Shown here in pieces: positions 31,327 to 39,603 of a stretch of 39,609 nucleotides of DNA (positions within the stretch are counted from its first letter, which is position 1; every line of letters begins with the position of its first letter). The translations under genes and the position numbers were made by a program. The notes below the pieces were generated by a model. The model was not told where the DNA came from and did not search any database. It worked only from the letters and a program-made list of their open reading frames with translations. The DNA comes from Actinomycetota bacterium. GTDB lineage: Bacteria > Actinomycetota > Geothermincolia > Geothermincolales > RBG-13-55-18. The stretch is taken from contig JAQVFR010000034.1 in the NCBI GenBank assembly GCA_028697145.1, positions 1 through 39,609 on the forward strand, in the 5' to 3' direction.

Positions 31327-32796
31327 TCAATAATAAATCCATTCGAAACGCGAGCGGCGGTCCGCCCAGCCCACGAGCCGTTCCAGCAGGGGGCGGCGCC
31401 AGCTCCAGGGCAGCCGCTCCGTTTCGATGAGCGCGTCCAGCGCCTTCGACATCGCCTCTCCAGCCGCGCCTGCCTCGAACAGGCGGGAATAAAGCTCCGT
31501 AAGGGGGTAGAACTTCTCCTTGGCGAACCCGTATGCGGGAGCGCGGAAGGCGGGGATGTCCAGGGCGCTGCGGCCGTCGAAGATGGTGTCCACGTGGCGC
31601 CCGCTCAGGTACCCCTTCTCCTCGCAATACTCGTAGAGCCTCGTATTGGGATAGGGATGATAAGTCGACACCTGCATGCAGTGGGGGCGGCAGCGCGCGT
31701 TTATCCTGATGGAGTCAAGGAGGGCCGGCAGGTCCTCGTCCGGCAGGGCGGTCATGTTGGTGGAAACGGTCTTGATGCCGTGTTCCCTGCACAGGCGGAA
31801 GGCCCGCACGATGTCGTCATTCGACATGTGGCGGCCCAGGACCCTTTTCCTTATGACCTCGTTACCGCTCTCGATGCCCATACAGATCACCGAGCAGCCG
31901 GCCTCGGCGAAGAGCCGCACCGTTTCCTCGTCCAGCACGTTCACGCGGGAATTACAGATAAACGGGAGGTCTACCTCGTCACGATAGCGCGATACCAGGT
32001 CCCTGAACCAGTCCGGATCGAGGGTGAGGATGTCGTCGTCGAAACGGATGTAACGCAGCTTGCCTTGCGTGTCGGCGGAGACGATCTCGTCAACCTCGCG
32101 CATGACGTTATCCACGCTGCGGAAACGCACGTACTTCCTGCGGTTGGGGTAGATGCTGCGCTGCACGTGGTTGGAGCAGTAGGTGCAGCTGTACGGGCAG
32201 CCCCGCGAGGCCATGAGGGTGCCGCGCTCGTGCTGCTGCTCGCAGAAATCGTCCGGGTCGAATATCTCCCGGTCGGGCAGGGGGAGGGTATCCAGGTCCT
32301 CGACGAGGGGACGCACCTGGTTGCGCTTTATCTCATCGCCCTCACGCACCCACAGCGAGGGGATCCCCGACGGGTCCCTCCCCTCCTCCAGCGCCGCGCA
32401 GAGCTCCGCCAGGGCCTCTTCCCCCTCTCCCAGGCATATGGCATCCAGCGGCGCTCCCTCCAGGGCCCCAAGGGGATCGATGGTGGGGTGGGCGCCGCCG
32501 CAGATGGTATAGATATCCAAATCATCCTTTATCCACTCCAGCCACTTTCGTACGTGCGGGAACATGTGGGTGGTGCTGGAGACCGCCAGGAGGTCCGGCG
32601 ATTCCTCCGACACCCTCGCCATGAGTGCGTCCCGGTCGAGGGGCCGTACCATGTGGATGAGGGAGGTGCGGTGTCCCTCGCGCTTGAGGAAGGCGGAAAG
32701 ATAACCTATGCCGAGGTATATACGGCCCTCGGGGAGAAACCGCTCCTCGTCGTAGGAGAAAAAATCCGGGTAAAGGAAAGTAACCTTGATGCCCAA
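31327..32796 (-). CDS. B12-binding-type radical SAM protein
   Basis: 489 residues from a TTG with AAGGAGG four bases upstream. The N-terminal part (about 1-170) follows the cobalamin-binding Rossmann pattern with GYLSAFLKREGH, TICGGAHPTIDP and LGEGEEAL, though the classical DxHxxG motif is not obvious. The radical SAM core has CPYSCTYC (Cys200, 204, 207), binding the 4Fe-4S cluster that cleaves SAM. C-terminal helices follow. Such B12-radical SAM enzymes methylate or rearrange unreactive carbons of lipids, tetrapyrroles or antibiotics; the substrate is unknown. The gene follows the geranylgeranyl-reductase-type flavoprotein after nine bases, so the two probably modify the same isoprenoid or lipid. 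Confidence 0.85.
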   Translation of the reverse strand: MGIKVTFLYPDFFSYDEERFLPEGRIYLGIGYLSAFLKREGHRTSLIHMVRPLDRDALMARVSEESPDLLAVSSTTHMFPHVRKWLEWIKDDLDIYTICGGAHPTIDPLGALEGAPLDAICLGEGEEALAELCAALEEGRDPSGIPSLWVREGDEIKRNQVRPLVEDLDTLPLPDREIFDPDDFCEQQHERGTLMASRGCPYSCTYCSNHVQRSIYPNRRKYVRFRSVDNVMREVDEIVSADTQGKLRYIRFDDDILTLDPDWFRDLVSRYRDEVDLPFICNSRVNVLDEETVRLFAEAGCSVICMGIESGNEVIRKRVLGRHMSNDDIVRAFRLCREHGIKTVSTNMTALPDEDLPALLDSIRINARCRPHCMQVSTYHPYPNTRLYEYCEEKGYLSGRHVDTIFDGRSALDIPAFRAPAYGFAKEKFYPLTELYSRLFEAGAAGEAMSKALDALIETERLPWSWRRPLLERLVGWADRRSRFEWIYY

Positions 32797-32805
32797 GCGC
32801 CCTCC

Positions 32806-33987
32806 TTACGGCGGATAGTCGGAACGCCGGCAGTTCATCAGGAAACGTCCCATCTTGTCCCCGAGGCCGTGCAGCCTTGAGGTGATGAAGAGCAGGGGAT
32901 TGATGAAGCAGGGGTTGTTGCCGTAGCGGATGGCATAGGTGCCCAGGAAAAAGTAACGGCGGTAATACCATTCCAGGATGCGGGGATAGTTCTCGAGAAG
33001 GCTCTCGTCGCCGCTGTGCATGGCGGCGGCAAGCGTCTCTCCGGCCCAGCGGCCACTCTCCAGGGCATAGGTTATCCCCTCCCCGCTTATGGGGTTGGTG
33101 AGGGAAGCGGCGTCTCCCACCAGAAGCACGTTACGGCAGCGGGGGACGGCGCCGCCCATGCCCACGCGCAGCATGGCTCCGCGCAACCTTCCCCGCGGTT
33201 CCGCTCCTCGAAGCTTGGCGGCGGCATGGCGGGTGCGTGAGAGGAAATCCTCGAAGGCGCGGTTGAGGTTGATCCTGCGCTTGTGCCGGGCGTAGAGCAT
33301 GTAACCCACCCCTACGTTGGCCGTTTCCTCATCCACGGGGAAGATCCAGCCGCAGCTGGGGCTTATCGCGTCTTCCGGGTATATCTCCAGGAAGTCCGAT
33401 ATCCCCTTTACCCCGGCCATATAACAGCGCACCGACACTCCCAGGTAGAGGGGGTCGCTGCGCAGAAGGCCGAGTTCCTTGCCGATTGTGGAGGACGGCC
33501 CGTCGGCCCCCACGATGAACCGGCCTTCCAGTATCTTTTTCTCGCCGCCGCATTCGGCGGCCACGCCGGGAAAGCGCCCTCCCCGCGGCGGCAGCACCCC
33601 GGTCACCCTGCAGCCCTGCATCACCTCTGCGCCCAATCCATCCGCCCGGGCGAGGAGGATGGCGTCGAGTTCGCGGCGGGGGATGACGTATCCATGGTCG
33701 GGATAACGGCTGCCCATGGGATAACTCACCTCCGTGAGCCCGCCATGGGTGGCGTAGAAACGGATGCCCTCGGTGCGCTTGAACCGGCCTTGCAGCTCGT
33801 CGCGGAGGCCGAGACGGTACAGGGAATGCACCGCGCGCGGCGCTATGCCGTCCCCGCATACCTTCTCGCGTGGAAAGTGCTCCTTGTCGATGAGGAGGAC
33901 CCGGAAGCCCCGCTCCGCCAAGCTGCAGGCAGCCGAGCTGCCTCCGGGGCCGGCGCCGACTATGATCACGTCGTAGCGCTCATTCAT
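32806..33987 (-). CDS. geranylgeranyl reductase-family FAD oxidoreductase
   Basis: 393 residues. FAD-binding motif VIIVGAGPGGSSAA (about 7-20), a second motif VCGDGIAPRA (about 43-52), YVIPRRELD, GADGPSS and the GDAASLTNPISGEGI motif near 287 match the geranylgeranyl reductase family, which saturates isoprenoid chains of lipids, quinones or chlorophyll-type molecules. No membrane helix is obvious; such enzymes are peripheral at membranes. The start ATG lies seven bases after a -10 box and no ribosome binding site is seen. The gene leads a two-gene operon with the radical SAM gene. Targets could be menaquinone or membrane lipids, but this is inference. Confidence 0.88.
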   Translation of the reverse strand: MNERYDVIIVGAGPGGSSAACSLAERGFRVLLIDKEHFPREKVCGDGIAPRAVHSLYRLGLRDELQGRFKRTEGIRFYATHGGLTEVSYPMGSRYPDHGYVIPRRELDAILLARADGLGAEVMQGCRVTGVLPPRGGRFPGVAAECGGEKKILEGRFIVGADGPSSTIGKELGLLRSDPLYLGVSVRCYMAGVKGISDFLEIYPEDAISPSCGWIFPVDEETANVGVGYMLYARHKRRINLNRAFEDFLSRTRHAAAKLRGAEPRGRLRGAMLRVGMGGAVPRCRNVLLVGDAASLTNPISGEGITYALESGRWAGETLAAAMHSGDESLLENYPRILEWYYRRYFFLGTYAIRYGNNPCFINPLLFITSRLHGLGDKMGRFLMNCRRSDYPP

Positions 33988-33991
33988 GGCG

Positions 33992-34003
33992 TCGATTATA
34001 GCA
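33992..34003 (-). promoter_or_regulatory. extended -10, leaderless-type promoter
   Basis: On the minus strand TGCTATAAT is an extended -10 (TATAAT at 34000-33995), followed by CGACGCC and then the ATG at 33987. Transcription would start at or within a base of the ATG. There is no ribosome binding site and no -35 box. This is the clearest leaderless start in the window. Confidence 0.6.
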
Positions 34004-34038
34004 TGAGGGGGTGTTCCCCCCGGACGAGCCGCGGATAT

Positions 34039-35859
34039 CTAATCCGGCGTGCGGCCTATGAAGATGCGCACGTTGTAGCCGGCGTCGACCATGGACCCCG
34101 GCAGTGGGACCTGGTCCATCACCTTACCCACCTCGGTGGGATTGGTGGTGTCCTGCGGGATGACCGTATAGCTCAAGTCGGCATCAGTGAGGATGGTCTT
34201 GGCTTCCTCCTCCGTCTTCGTCCTCACGTCGGGAACCTCCACGACCTCGACCCCGGTGCTGATCCAGATGGTCACGACGCCCCCCTCCAGCGCCTTCTGG
34301 TTGGCGAGAGGGCTTTGGCGGATGACGTAGCCCTCCTCCACTTCCGAACTGGGTTCCTCCAACACCTCCACCTGGAAGCCGGCGTCCTTGAGCTTCTTTT
34401 CCGCGTTCTCCCTGGAATCTCCCACTACTTCAGGCACCGCGACCCTTTTCTGCTCCACCCCCACCTCCAGCTTTACGCTGGTGTTGAGCGATATGAGCCG
34501 CCCTGCCGCGGGTGACTGGGAGAGGACCGTATTGGCCTTGTCCTCGTCATCGACGGGAACGTTCTGTATCTCGATCACCGAAACGCCCGCATCCTTGAGG
34601 GCGTTCTCCGCCTCGGCGCGGGACATGCCCACGACCTCGGGCATCCTCAACTCCCGGGTAACGGTTACGTTCACCTTTTCTCCCCTGGCGAGCATGGTTC
34701 CCCATTCAGGGTCCTGGGAGACGACGATTCCCGCCTCCTCCTCTTCTTCCTCTATGTACTGGTACCCGACCTCGCCCAACTGCAGCCCCAGGCCCTCGAG
34801 GACGCTTTTCGCCTGTGCCTCCGTCATCCCCTGCAGGTTGGGCACCTCGGTCTTTCCCCCACCGCCCCCCAGGACCAGGGCCAGGACCACGGCCGTGACC
34901 ACGAGGACCAGGGCGGCCGCCGCGGCGATCCACGGCCACCGGCGCCCCGACTTTGCCGCGGGTACGGCCGCCGCGGTGCCGGCCAGGCCCGCTTCCGGGA
35001 GAACGGGGGTCGCGGAAACCGGCATGCCCTCCAGAAAACGAAGCAGGTCCGCCTTCATCTCCTGGGCGTTCTGAAAGCGGTTGGCGGGGTTTTTCGACAT
35101 GGCCTTCATCACGATGGCCTCCAGCGTCGCCGGTATCTCGGGGTCGATGACCGACGGGGGCATGGGGTCTTCCCGCACCTGCTTGTAGGTAATGGTCACC
35201 GGGTTGGGGTCATCGAAGGGGATCTGGCCCGTGAGCATCTCGTACAGGACGACGCCGAGGGAGTAGATATCGGACCTCCCGTCCACCGCCAGCCCCTGGG
35301 CCTGTTCCGGGGAGATATACTGGGGCGTCCCCATCACCATGCCCGTCTGCGTTATGCCCCCGCCGTTGCCCTCCCTGGCTATCCCGAAGTCCATCACCTT
35401 CACCAGTCCGCTGTCGGTGATGAATATGTTGTGGGGCTTGATATCGCGGTGTACCAGGTTACCGCGGTGGGCGAACTGCAGCGCCGCGCACACCTCGGCG
35501 GCGATCTCCGCCGCTCTTTCCGGGAGGAGCCGGCCCTCGGAGCGCAGGATCTCCTTGAGGTCTCTCCCCTCCACATACTCCATGACTATGTAATAAAGGT
35601 CGCCCTCGTTCCTCCAGTCGTATACGTTTCCCCAGTCATAGATATTCACGATGTTGGGGTGGTTGAGGTTGGCCGCGGCCTGGGCCTCGTGCCTGAACCT
35701 CTGGATGAAGGCCGGGTCGGCGGCGTATTGGGGGTGCAGCACCTTGACCGCCACCTCCCTGCCCAGTTGAAGGTCGTCGGCGAGATAGACATCGGCCATC
35801 CCCCCGCTGCCGAGCTTCTCCTTCAGGCGATAGCGCTCGCCCAGGACCTTGCCGAGCAT
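34039..35859 (-). CDS. pknB: PknB-type Ser/Thr kinase with four PASTA repeats
   Basis: 606 residues from the ATG at 35859, which has AGAGGGGG just upstream; an in-frame ATG at 35880 adds seven residues. The kinase domain is complete: GSGGMADVYLA, VAVKVL (Lys), HRDIKPHN (catalytic Asp), DFGIA and SPEQ. A basic-hydrophobic region gives a membrane helix (about 310-335). Four external PASTA repeats follow (about 343-606), each with V/MPxV/L and SQxP-type cores. These kinases sense peptidoglycan or lipid II through PASTA repeats and phosphorylate cell-division and cell-wall proteins. The gene follows the pseudokinase gene in the same direction, with 275 bases between. Confidence 0.94.
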   Translation of the reverse strand: MLGKVLGERYRLKEKLGSGGMADVYLADDLQLGREVAVKVLHPQYAADPAFIQRFRHEAQAAANLNHPNIVNIYDWGNVYDWRNEGDLYYIVMEYVEGRDLKEILRSEGRLLPERAAEIAAEVCAALQFAHRGNLVHRDIKPHNIFITDSGLVKVMDFGIAREGNGGGITQTGMVMGTPQYISPEQAQGLAVDGRSDIYSLGVVLYEMLTGQIPFDDPNPVTITYKQVREDPMPPSVIDPEIPATLEAIVMKAMSKNPANRFQNAQEMKADLLRFLEGMPVSATPVLPEAGLAGTAAAVPAAKSGRRWPWIAAAAALVLVVTAVVLALVLGGGGGKTEVPNLQGMTEAQAKSVLEGLGLQLGEVGYQYIEEEEEEAGIVVSQDPEWGTMLARGEKVNVTVTRELRMPEVVGMSRAEAENALKDAGVSVIEIQNVPVDDEDKANTVLSQSPAAGRLISLNTSVKLEVGVEQKRVAVPEVVGDSRENAEKKLKDAGFQVEVLEEPSSEVEEGYVIRQSPLANQKALEGGVVTIWISTGVEVVEVPDVRTKTEEEAKTILTDADLSYTVIPQDTTNPTEVGKVMDQVPLPGSMVDAGYNVRIFIGRTPD

Positions 35860-36133
35860 CGAACCCCCTCTATCCGACATGAAGCTTTCTCTCCCTCACT
35901 CTGGACGCGTCCGTTGCCTTCCGGCCGCACGCCGCGCGCGGCGCTTCGCGCATGCGAACCGGCACACGGGGGCGTGCGCGCCTCGCTGCGCCGGATAGCG
36001 CGTAGATATTCAGGTCATTCGTATTCTTCAATGGCCTTCGCTCCAACTCCTTCCGGGCTGCTTCGGGAACCCTCCCAGAAATGTTTTGAGGGGCCTCGCG
36101 CGGGCATGGTTCCCGGTCCTGCGGCAAGGGGGG

Positions 36134-37495
36134 TCAGGGGCTCGAGGTCCCCTCGCTGACCACCATGTCGACTGAGTCACCGCTGGATAGCTTGGACCCG
36201 TAGGGCGGATCGGTCTCCACCACGCGGCCGTCGCTGTATCCTGGCACCTCGCGGTAGACGACTTCGCCTACCTTGAACCCCCTCGTCTCCAGCACGACCC
36301 GCGCATCCTCCAGGCTCAGGCCGATCAGGTTGGGAACGGTCAGCGGACCCAGGCTCTCGAGTACCTTGATCACGGTCTTCTTTTTCACCATCACGCCCAC
36401 CTCTGGGTCCTGGGAGATGATGTAATTCGCCCTTACGTCCGCGTCGTGCTCCCTGCCCATCACCAGCAACCCCAGATCGCGTTCCCCTGCCAGTTTCGAC
36501 GCCTCCTCGGTGCTCATGTTGACCAGGTTGGGTACCTCGACCTTGCTCTCGGTTATCACCGTTGAGAGGATCCAGACCAGGAGGAAGATCGCCGCTACGA
36601 CCAGGAAGGAAACCCCCGCCCAGATCTGCCAGCGCTTGAGGCGCGGGACGGGTATGCGGGCGGGTAACGCCTCCTCCGCCCGCGGCATGGCGGCGGGCGC
36701 CGCATCAGGAGCCAGTTCCGGAATGGCCACCATCGGCTGCTCCTCCCGCAGGGTTGAGACCACCTCCCTGAGCAACTGCTCGCTCGTGGGGAAACCGCCG
36801 CCACCCGAGCTGTCGAGGCAGTCCTGGACCAGCTTGCGGAAACGTACCGGCACCTGTTCGTCCCATGCCAGCCTGCCCGCCTTGATGTCCTGCGATGCCT
36901 CGGCCTTGCTCTTTCCCGTCATGGAGCGGTACAGCAGGTAACCCAGGCCACGTATATCTCTCCTCGCATCCCGGGAAAGGGGCTGCGGGCTCGCTCCGGC
37001 GCCCAGCAGCGTCGGGAATCCCGCGTCGGACACCTTGGCCTTGCGGCCCGGGAAGATAAACACGTGCCTCTCGTCAAGCGAGCCATGCACGACGCCTTGT
37101 TCGTGGAGATAGGCGAGCAGCCTGGCCATCTCCAGGGCGAAGTAGAGCGCCCCGACCGGTTTCATCTTCTTCCTGGTCTCGAGCAGCTCGTGCAGCGTCT
37201 TCTCCTCGACGATCTCCATGGTCACGAAGGGCCTGCCCTCCTCGATGCCGTAATCGGAGACCTCGACCATGGAGGGATGGCGCAGGCGGGTGGCGCGGTG
37301 GGCGGCGGAGCGGAAAGCGTCGCAGAACTCGCGGTCGGAAAGCAGGTGCGGCAGGGGCAGCTTGACCGCCACTTCCACCTCCTCGAGCAGATCGAAGGCA
37401 CGAAAGACCTCTACCGTCCGCCCGACCGCTATCCTCTCGTCGAGGCGATAGCGCCTTCTCAGGACCCTGCCCTTCCAGTCCATCAACCGGTCCAT
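36134..37495 (-). CDS. PASTA-domain pseudokinase
   Basis: 453 residues. The kinase-like domain (1-250) keeps the VAVK lysine (Lys45) but not the other catalytic parts. The glycine loop reads IAVGRTVEV. The HRDIKPHN loop reads HGSLDERH (137-144), so the catalytic Asp, Lys and Asn are Ser139, Asp141 and His144. DFG is DAG (157-159). A membrane helix (about 290-313) is followed by two PASTA repeats (about 318-385 and 386-450). It therefore probably cannot transfer phosphate, but could bind nucleotides or partners and the same cell-wall ligand as PknB. The frame is intact. The ATG follows GGAGG. It lies directly upstream of the active kinase gene, so it may regulate or scaffold it. Confidence 0.88.
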   Translation of the reverse strand: MDRLMDWKGRVLRRRYRLDERIAVGRTVEVFRAFDLLEEVEVAVKLPLPHLLSDREFCDAFRSAAHRATRLRHPSMVEVSDYGIEEGRPFVTMEIVEEKTLHELLETRKKMKPVGALYFALEMARLLAYLHEQGVVHGSLDERHVFIFPGRKAKVSDAGFPTLLGAGASPQPLSRDARRDIRGLGYLLYRSMTGKSKAEASQDIKAGRLAWDEQVPVRFRKLVQDCLDSSGGGGFPTSEQLLREVVSTLREEQPMVAIPELAPDAAPAAMPRAEEALPARIPVPRLKRWQIWAGVSFLVVAAIFLLVWILSTVITESKVEVPNLVNMSTEEASKLAGERDLGLLVMGREHDADVRANYIISQDPEVGVMVKKKTVIKVLESLGPLTVPNLIGLSLEDARVVLETRGFKVGEVVYREVPGYSDGRVVETDPPYGSKLSSGDSVDMVVSEGTSSP

Positions 37496-37535
37496 GCATC
37501 CTCCGTTTGTCCCGCCTCCTGAGTCCGCCCTGTTC

Positions 37536-37547
37536 GCTCACGTGAGC
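37536..37547. promoter_or_regulatory. 12-bp palindrome upstream of the pseudokinase gene
   Basis: GCTCACGTGAGC, 41 bases upstream of the pseudokinase ATG. It may be an operator or a leader hairpin. No regulator is known. Confidence 0.3.
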
Positions 37548-37700
37548 AAAGGGCTTAGCTATATCTTGGGGTCAGACAATCTCATTTGCAACATCCGTTC
37601 CCCCCGGAATCGCGGGGTCGATCTCAGCCGCGCCCCCGTCCCGGGCGCGGCGCTTGGCATTGAGCGGCGCGGAGCGGACGGCCCCGCCCGCCGGGACGCC

Positions 37701-37708
37701 ATTATAAT
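37701..37708. promoter_or_regulatory. two-way -10 box for the kinase and ligase genes
   Basis: ATTATAAT gives TATAAT on both strands, in the divergent region between the pseudokinase and acyl-CoA ligase genes. It is preceded by CGCC, making the same 12-mer as at 9709-9720. The plus-strand leader would be about 120 bases. Confidence 0.4.
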
Positions 37709-37833
37709 GAGGGTTGAACCGGAACGGTAAATAATCGGATAATATGTAGCGACGGTCTTTGCGGACTTATCTAGGATGGACATAGTAAGATCTCGAAAAG
37801 GCGGGCTGATGCCTGCCGGGGGAAGGGGGAGTG

Positions 37834-39603
37834 ATGAGCGACATCTACGCGGAGAAACCATGGCTGAAGAACTACGACCCTAATGTGCCGCCCACGCTGG
37901 AGTACGAGGAGAAGACGTTCGCCGAAAAATTCCTGGAGATGGCGGACAGGTATCCCGACAAGACCGCCCTCATCTACATGGGCAACCATATCACCTTCCG
38001 TGATATCGACCTGCTGTCCAACCAGCTCGCGGCCTATCTAATCAAGAGCGGGGTGAAACCCGACGACGTGGTGGGACTGTGCATGCCCAATTTACCGGCG
38101 AACTACATCAGCATCGTCGCAGTGCAGAAGGCCGGCGCGGTGTCCACGGGCCTCAGTCCGCTTCTCACCCCGGTCGAGATGGAGCACCAGATCAAAGACT
38201 CGAGGACCAAGGTGGTCATCACCGTGGACCTGCTCTACGGCATCGTGGCGCAGGCAGCGCAGAACTCCGATTTCACCACCGTCATCTATTCCGAGATAGC
38301 CGACTTCCTGCCGGGGATAAAGGAGAAGCTGGCCAAGGCGTATATCAGGCAGACCGCCCTCGGTAAGCTGCTGAAGAAGGTCAAGAAGCTGGATGAGCAG
38401 CTGAGCGCCATCCCCCACGTCGAGGTGCAACCCATCGAGGGCAAGACGGTGGTCCGCTTCATGGACGCCATCGCGGGGATGCCGAAGGACCGTGTCCACG
38501 TCAAGCGGGAGATGGACGACCTCATCTTCCTCATGTACACCGGGGGGACCACGGGACCCGCGAAGGGCGCTATGCTCACCCAGCGCAGCTACATGTGTAA
38601 CCGCCTGCAGACCCTTGCTTACCTGGACCTCACGCCGGACACGCTGGCGCTCTCCGCCTTCCCGCTCTTCCACATCGCCGGGCTGGCCCTGGGGGGCTTC
38701 TCGCTGACCAACGGCGCCACCCAGATATGCGTGCCCAATCCCCGCGACACCGACTTCCTCATCGAGGCCATAGAGAAGTACAAACCGAACATCATCGTCA
38801 ACGTGCCCACGGTATTCTTCGAGCTCATGAAGCGTGACGAGTTCAAGGCGGTCGACAAGAGCAACCTCAGGTTCTGCCTCAGCGCGGCGGCGCCCTTCCC
38901 ACCCGAGAACATGAAGGAGCTGGAGAGCGTCATCGGCGAAGGCAACTTCATCGAGCTCTACGGCATGACCGAGACTTCTCCGGTCACCTGCTGCAACCCC
39001 CGCTACGGCAAGAAGAAACCTTCCTCCATTGGCATGCCGATGCCGGACACGGAGTTCAAACTCGTCGACCCCGAGACCGGGCAGCTGGCGGAGCAAGGAG
39101 AACCCGGCGAGATGGCTATACGGGGACCGCAGCTCATGAGGGGCTATTTAAACCAGCCCGAGGAAACGGCCAACGCTGTCCGCGACGGCTGGATGTTCAC
39201 GGGCGACGTGGCCCGCATGGACGAGGACGGGTATTTCTACATCGTTGACCGCGTCAAGGACATGGTGATCGTCTCCGGCTTCAAGGTCTTCACCCGCGAG
39301 CTGGACGACGTCCTCGCCAAGCACCCCGACGTGGAGATGGCCGCGTCCATCGGCGTCCCAGACCCCAACCGCCCGGGTTCCGAGCGCGTGGCGGCAGCCG
39401 TGGTGCTCAAACCCGGGATCGAGAAGAACGATGTCGAGAAGGAGAAGATCATCGCCTTCCTGCGCGAGAACGTGGCGCCCTACAAGGTCCCCAAGGTCAT
39501 AGAGTTCATGGACCAGCTCCCCACCAGTGGAGTGGGCAAGATCCTCAAGCGCGAGCTGAAAGCGGTCCTCAAGGAGGAGTTCGACAAGCAGGTCGGCTCC
39601 TGA
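37834..39603 (+). CDS. acyl-CoA ligase (AMP-binding, long-chain type)
   Basis: 589 residues from the ATG at 37834 after AAGGGGGAG; a GTG directly before it is possible. Motifs of the AMP-forming synthetase family are intact: MYTGGTTGPAKGAM (P-loop), YGMTETSPVT, GWMFTGDVARMDEDGYFYIVDR, and the C-terminal catalytic lysine in TSGVGKILKREL. It activates a carboxylic acid with ATP to the acyl-adenylate, then to the CoA thioester. Length and motifs fit medium- or long-chain fatty acid CoA ligases, but the substrate cannot be told. The gene ends six bases before the window edge. It may supply acyl-CoA for fatty acid degradation or lipid synthesis. Confidence 0.92.
   Translation: MSDIYAEKPWLKNYDPNVPPTLEYEEKTFAEKFLEMADRYPDKTALIYMGNHITFRDIDLLSNQLAAYLIKSGVKPDDVVGLCMPNLPANYISIVAVQKAGAVSTGLSPLLTPVEMEHQIKDSRTKVVITVDLLYGIVAQAAQNSDFTTVIYSEIADFLPGIKEKLAKAYIRQTALGKLLKKVKKLDEQLSAIPHVEVQPIEGKTVVRFMDAIAGMPKDRVHVKREMDDLIFLMYTGGTTGPAKGAMLTQRSYMCNRLQTLAYLDLTPDTLALSAFPLFHIAGLALGGFSLTNGATQICVPNPRDTDFLIEAIEKYKPNIIVNVPTVFFELMKRDEFKAVDKSNLRFCLSAAAPFPPENMKELESVIGEGNFIELYGMTETSPVTCCNPRYGKKKPSSIGMPMPDTEFKLVDPETGQLAEQGEPGEMAIRGPQLMRGYLNQPEETANAVRDGWMFTGDVARMDEDGYFYIVDRVKDMVIVSGFKVFTRELDDVLAKHPDVEMAASIGVPDPNRPGSERVAAAVVLKPGIEKNDVEKEKIIAFLRENVAPYKVPKVIEFMDQLPTSGVGKILKRELKAVLKEEFDKQVGS

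Larger units (their letters stand above)
37496..37833. other. 338-bp intergenic stretch between divergent kinase and ligase genes
   Basis: No gene. It carries a perfect 12-bp palindrome (37536-37547), a GGGGTCAGAC word (37568-37577) like the ends of the element near 8.4 kb, a two-way -10 box (37701-37708), and further AT-rich sequence (37729-37748) before the ligase start. Confidence 0.5.

Noticed and set aside
31309-32880. 523-codon open frame on the plus strand
   Set aside because: It is antisense to the radical SAM gene with its CxxxCxxC motif and has no ribosome binding site or family motif.
33283-34515. 410-codon open frame on the plus strand
   Set aside because: It runs antisense to the flavoprotein and PknB genes; no domain is visible.
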